DNA from: Phycisphaeraceae bacterium
Lineage (GTDB): Bacteria > Planctomycetota > Phycisphaerae > Phycisphaerales > Phycisphaeraceae
Assembly: GCA_029260675.1 (NCBI GenBank)
Contig: JAJDCV010000041.1
Span: 1-6,772, forward strand
Length of the DNA stretch: 6,772 nt
Reading direction: 5' to 3'
Shown: positions 6,014 to 6,772 of the stretch, one piece after another
How the letters are laid out: each line of letters opens with the position of its first letter
Position numbering within the stretch: position 1 is the first letter of the stretch
Made by a program: the position numbers and the translations under genes
The notes under the pieces: generated by a model
The model's database searches: none
Seen by the model: the letters and a program-made list of their open reading frames with translations, nothing else
What the model was told of the DNA's origin: nothing

Positions 6014-6027
6014 GCTTGCCGTTTAGC
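6014..6027 (+). repeat. 14-base interspersed element, copy 2
   Basis: GCTTGCCGTTTAGC matches copy 1 at 5546-5559 in 13 of 14 bases. Here the flank GGC extends it to a small hairpin, GCCG-TTTAG-CGGC at 6018-6030. It lies about 90 bases downstream of the Fe-S gene stop and could help end that transcript, though no T-run follows. Confidence 0.45.
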
Positions 6028-6066
6028 GGCGGATCAAAGTTCCGCGCCCTCCGTGACAACGCCCGG

Positions 6067-6100
6067 CCTTCCTCGCTTTCTTTGCGCCTTCGCGGTTAAT
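6067..6100 (-). repeat. ACCACAGAGG-like intergenic element, leftward copy
   Basis: On the minus strand this reads ATTAACCGCGAAGGCGCAAA and continues as a purine-rich run, GAAAGCGAGGAAGG. It shares the ATTAACC start and the AGG.CRCARAG pattern with the plus-strand element at 6697. I recognise this text style from intergenic DNA of many unrelated bacteria but know no accepted name or function. Confidence 0.6.
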
Positions 6101-6146
6101 CCCATCCTCTGGCAAAAAGACTACAGCGCCAAGATCTGACCATGAT

Positions 6147-6177
6147 CCTTCTGGGCCTTTTGTGACTTCTCGTGGCC
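6147..6177 (-). repeat. ACCACAGAGG-like element, leftward copy of a head-to-head pair
   Basis: The minus strand reads GGCCACGAGAAGTCACAAAA and then GGCCCAGAAGG. It aligns with the plus-strand copy 17 bases away at 6194-6223, sharing GCCAC, CACAAAA and similar spacing. The two copies point away from each other, so the pair could also fold as an imperfect stem. Confidence 0.55.
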
Positions 6178-6193
6178 AACCATCCGATGGATC

Positions 6194-6223
6194 AGCCACA
6201 AAGAGGCACAAAATTCACAAGAG
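6194..6223 (+). repeat. ACCACAGAGG-like element, rightward copy of a head-to-head pair
   Basis: The plus strand reads AGCCACAAAGAGGCACAAAA then TTCACAAGAG: three CACAA cores about nine to ten bases apart. It mirrors the minus-strand copy at 6147-6177. Confidence 0.55.
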
Positions 6224-6247
6224 TGGAATACCGGAAAGATCGAGTTG

Positions 6248-6389
6248 TTATGCGCACATCTGCGACGTTTCTCCAATAAAAAATATGAAGCAATACTTAT
6301 CCTGTTTCCAACCCTGACCGCACGACTTAGCTCGACAGCACGCTCGACAAAACCGCCTTTATGCGCACAAACCTGACGTTTCACCCAAT
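6248..6389 (+). repeat. Imperfect 30-base direct repeat, 111 bases apart
   Basis: The copies are 6248-6277 and 6359-6389. Both start TTATGCGCACA, differ over about five bases, then share GACGTTTC and end in CCAAT. The centre-to-centre distance is 111 bases, a multiple of three. On the plus strand each copy contains a short frame starting Met-Arg-Thr and sharing Thr-Phe (9 and 32 residues). On the minus strand the copies give similar peptides, VKRQVCAHK and LEKRRRCAHN. This may be a duplicated binding site, or the remains of a repeated coding sequence. Confidence 0.5.
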
Positions 6390-6646
6390 TACGGAGGCGC
6401 GACTTTGTTTGAGTCCCGTCTGCCGACAACCTCACGACGGCGATCGACAGCTACCCTGAGTATCCAAAGATTAAAAGGACCAGGACTCGAGGGCTGCCCC
6501 CACGCAAAGGCGTACTCAAAAGGTGCGCCCGGTGACGGGACTTGGTAGCGGACCGCCCCGGCCAGATGACGGATCAACAGGACACGGGCCCGGCCTGGTC
6601 CCGACGTGCCGTGCCTGCCGTTACCGCCGGTGAATCGTGAGGATTA

Positions 6647-6681
6647 GATTTTTGATTTAGGATTTGAGATTGATGATCTGA
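6647..6681 (+). repeat. Tandem heptamer array, GATTNNN unit, right end
   Basis: Five 7-base units lie in phase: GATTTTT, GATTTAG, GATTTGA, GATTGAT, GATCTGA. The consensus GATTNNN is that of the array at 5574-5615, read in the opposite orientation. GATTGAT and GATTTGA occur in both arrays. It is followed at once by an A/G-rich run and then by an ACCACAGAGG-like element. Confidence 0.8.
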
Positions 6682-6696
6682 AGAAGAAGAAAAGGA

Positions 6697-6720
6697 ATTA
6701 ACCACAGAGGACACAGAGCA
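6697..6720 (+). repeat. ACCACAGAGG-type intergenic element, rightward copy
   Basis: The plus strand reads ATTAACCACAGAGGACACAG then AGCA: CACAGAG twice with a nine-base step. It is the least degenerate member of the family in this window and an inverted partner of the copy at 6067-6100. Confidence 0.65.
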
Positions 6721-6735
6721 AGGCGAAAGAATGTG

Positions 6736-6760
6736 GACAGGATGACAGGATGGACAGGAT
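6736..6760 (+). repeat. GACAGGAT triplet repeat
   Basis: GACAGGAT occurs three times, at 6736-6743, 6744-6751 and 6753-6760, in steps of eight and nine bases. It sits 16 bases after the ACCACAGAGG-type element, 12 bases from the window edge, so the array may continue or border another gene. Confidence 0.7.
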
Positions 6761-6772
6761 CATGCGGGCGAT

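Larger units (their letters stand above)
5924..6772. other. Long repeat-rich stretch without a convincing gene
   Basis: No frame here has family character. Several open frames exist on the minus strand (for example 6435-6121 and 6577-6389), but they run through repeat copies or composition-driven sequence. The contents are a 14-base element copy (6014-6027), four ACCACAGAGG-like elements (6067-6100, 6147-6177, 6194-6223, 6697-6720), a 30-base imperfect direct repeat (6248 and 6359), a heptamer array (6647-6681) and a GACAGGAT triplet (6736-6760). An A+T-rich pocket at about 6273-6304 stands out from the G+C-rich surroundings. No tRNA, rRNA or riboswitch was recognised. A gene may begin beyond the right edge. 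Confidence 0.7.

Noticed and set aside
6407..6420. T-loop-like GTTTGAGTCCC suggesting a tRNA
   Set aside because: The flanking bases do not form the five-pair T stem, and no acceptor, D or anticodon arms fit around it on either strand.
6121..6435. Minus-strand frame of 104 codons
   Set aside because: Its C-terminal third is translated from the head-to-head repeat pair and the rest from the direct repeat region; no domain, no ribosome site.
6389..6577. Minus-strand frame of 62 codons
   Set aside because: No family likeness and no convincing start signal; listed as non-coding, though a decayed gene cannot be excluded.
6067..6725. Insertion sequence bounded by inverted ATTAACC elements
   Set aside because: No transposase frame lies between them and no target duplication is visible; kept only as a repeat cluster.

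Overview
The window looks like a chromosomal segment of a G+C-rich Gram-negative bacterium. My best guess is a planctomycete, perhaps of the Phycisphaerae. This rests on the overall look of the proteins and on the repeat-laden spacers, not on a marker gene, so it is a moderate-confidence inference. No phage, plasmid, transposase, CRISPR, rRNA or tRNA was found.

Layout. (1) 1-504, minus strand: a family 2 glycosyltransferase whose C-terminus lies beyond the left edge. (2) 505-635: a divergent spacer with an inverted repeat. (3) 636-1370, plus strand: a class I SAM-dependent methyltransferase with a good ribosome binding site. (4) 1371-1446: a convergent spacer with a strong G+C hairpin. (5) 1447-4729, minus strand: a compact run, in transcription order rpoN (sigma-54), a SAM hydrolase of the DUF62 family, and an FkbM-type methyltransferase. 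(6) 4850-5464, minus strand: recR, followed by a structured spacer and a possible 35-residue ORF before rpoN. (7) 5465-5653: a divergent spacer with a tandem heptamer array, where both flanking genes have a TACAAT box exactly six bases before the start codon. (8) 5654-5923, plus strand: a small BFD-like [2Fe-2S] protein. (9) 5924-6772: about 850 bases with no convincing gene, made largely of short interspersed and tandem repeats.

How the genes may work together. The glycosyltransferase and the two methyltransferases suggest surface glycan or glycolipid synthesis at the left. The SAM hydrolase removes S-adenosylmethionine and sits directly before a SAM-using methyltransferase. RecR (recombinational repair) and RpoN (transcription) are housekeeping genes, but their neighbours are not the textbook ones: dnaX/ybaB is not seen beside recR, and hpf/ptsN is not seen after rpoN.

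The most interesting signal is not a protein. Four separate spacers carry degenerate tandem arrays with a period of seven bases. Two of these arrays, in opposite orientation, share the same GATTNNN unit. The right end adds several copies of an ACCACAGAGG-like element in both orientations, a GACAGGAT triplet repeat, and a 14-base element also found upstream of the Fe-S gene. The leaderless-type promoters of recR and the Fe-S gene are the second signal worth following.
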